5,457 nt of DNA, taken from positions 1-5,457 of the forward strand of contig CABRID010000118.1 of NCBI GenBank assembly GCA_902470895.1, written 5' to 3'. The notes beneath the pieces are model-generated. The model saw only the letters and a list, made by a program, of their open reading frames with translations, did no database searches and was not told the origin of the DNA. Position 1 is the first letter of the stretch. Each line of letters starts with the position of its first letter. The DNA comes from an uncultured Collinsella sp. Its GTDB lineage: Bacteria; Actinomycetota; Coriobacteriia; Coriobacteriales; Coriobacteriaceae. Both the position numbers and the translations under genes were made by a program. This document shows, piece by piece, positions 5,441 through 5,457 of this stretch.

Positions 5441-5457
5441 TTTAAACCACCCGCTAC

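Noticed and set aside
5239..5445. 68-codon open frame on the plus strand at the right end
   Set aside because: It starts inside the operon promoter region, runs through three hairpins, is Arg-rich without a domain, and has no ribosome binding site.

Overview
The window looks like a piece of a high-GC Gram-positive gut bacterium, most likely a coriobacterium such as Collinsella. This is inferred from GC-rich codon use, strong AGGAGG-type ribosome binding sites, and the style of the proteins: a MarR regulator with a CGHYMHFHGGG segment and a membrane sensor with an NYAGLVRGTTQRIVKLE motif. The species cannot be fixed from sequence reading alone. The first 35 bases are not genomic. They carry a complete Illumina Nextera adapter, so the left edge is a library artefact joined to the real sequence at about base 36.

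All protein genes lie on the minus strand, so biological order runs right to left. At the right end, bases 5278-5457 hold no convincing gene but three strong hairpins. Next comes a sigma70-type promoter (TTGACA, 17 bp, TAAATT) overlapped by CCTAA/TTAGG half-sites. It drives a three-gene operon: a MarR-family repressor (4690-5193), then two ABC exporter half-transporters (2874-4697 and 962-2881). Both gene junctions are 8-base overlaps of the form ATGANTAA. The operon ends in a clear intrinsic terminator at 892-929.

The two ABC proteins are complementary halves of one heterodimeric exporter of the BmrCD/LmrCD/EfrAB/TM287-288 type. The first has Asp in place of the catalytic Glu and Gln in place of the switch His, but an intact VSGGQ signature. 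The second has intact Glu and His but a deviant LSQGQ signature. One composite ATP site should therefore hydrolyse ATP and the other should be degenerate. The MarR protein probably represses the operon until a ligand, plausibly an exported compound, releases it. The substrate is unknown.

Between the operon terminator and the next gene (521-891) is a non-coding stretch. Its notable content is an array of six 15-bp GGGATGCCGTTTCCC-like elements in strictly alternating orientation, spaced 33, 29, 33, 29 and 33 bp, which makes three 62-bp units. The left end holds the N-terminal 161 residues of a membrane-anchored sensory protein (36-520). Its output domain is cut off by the edge of the sequence.
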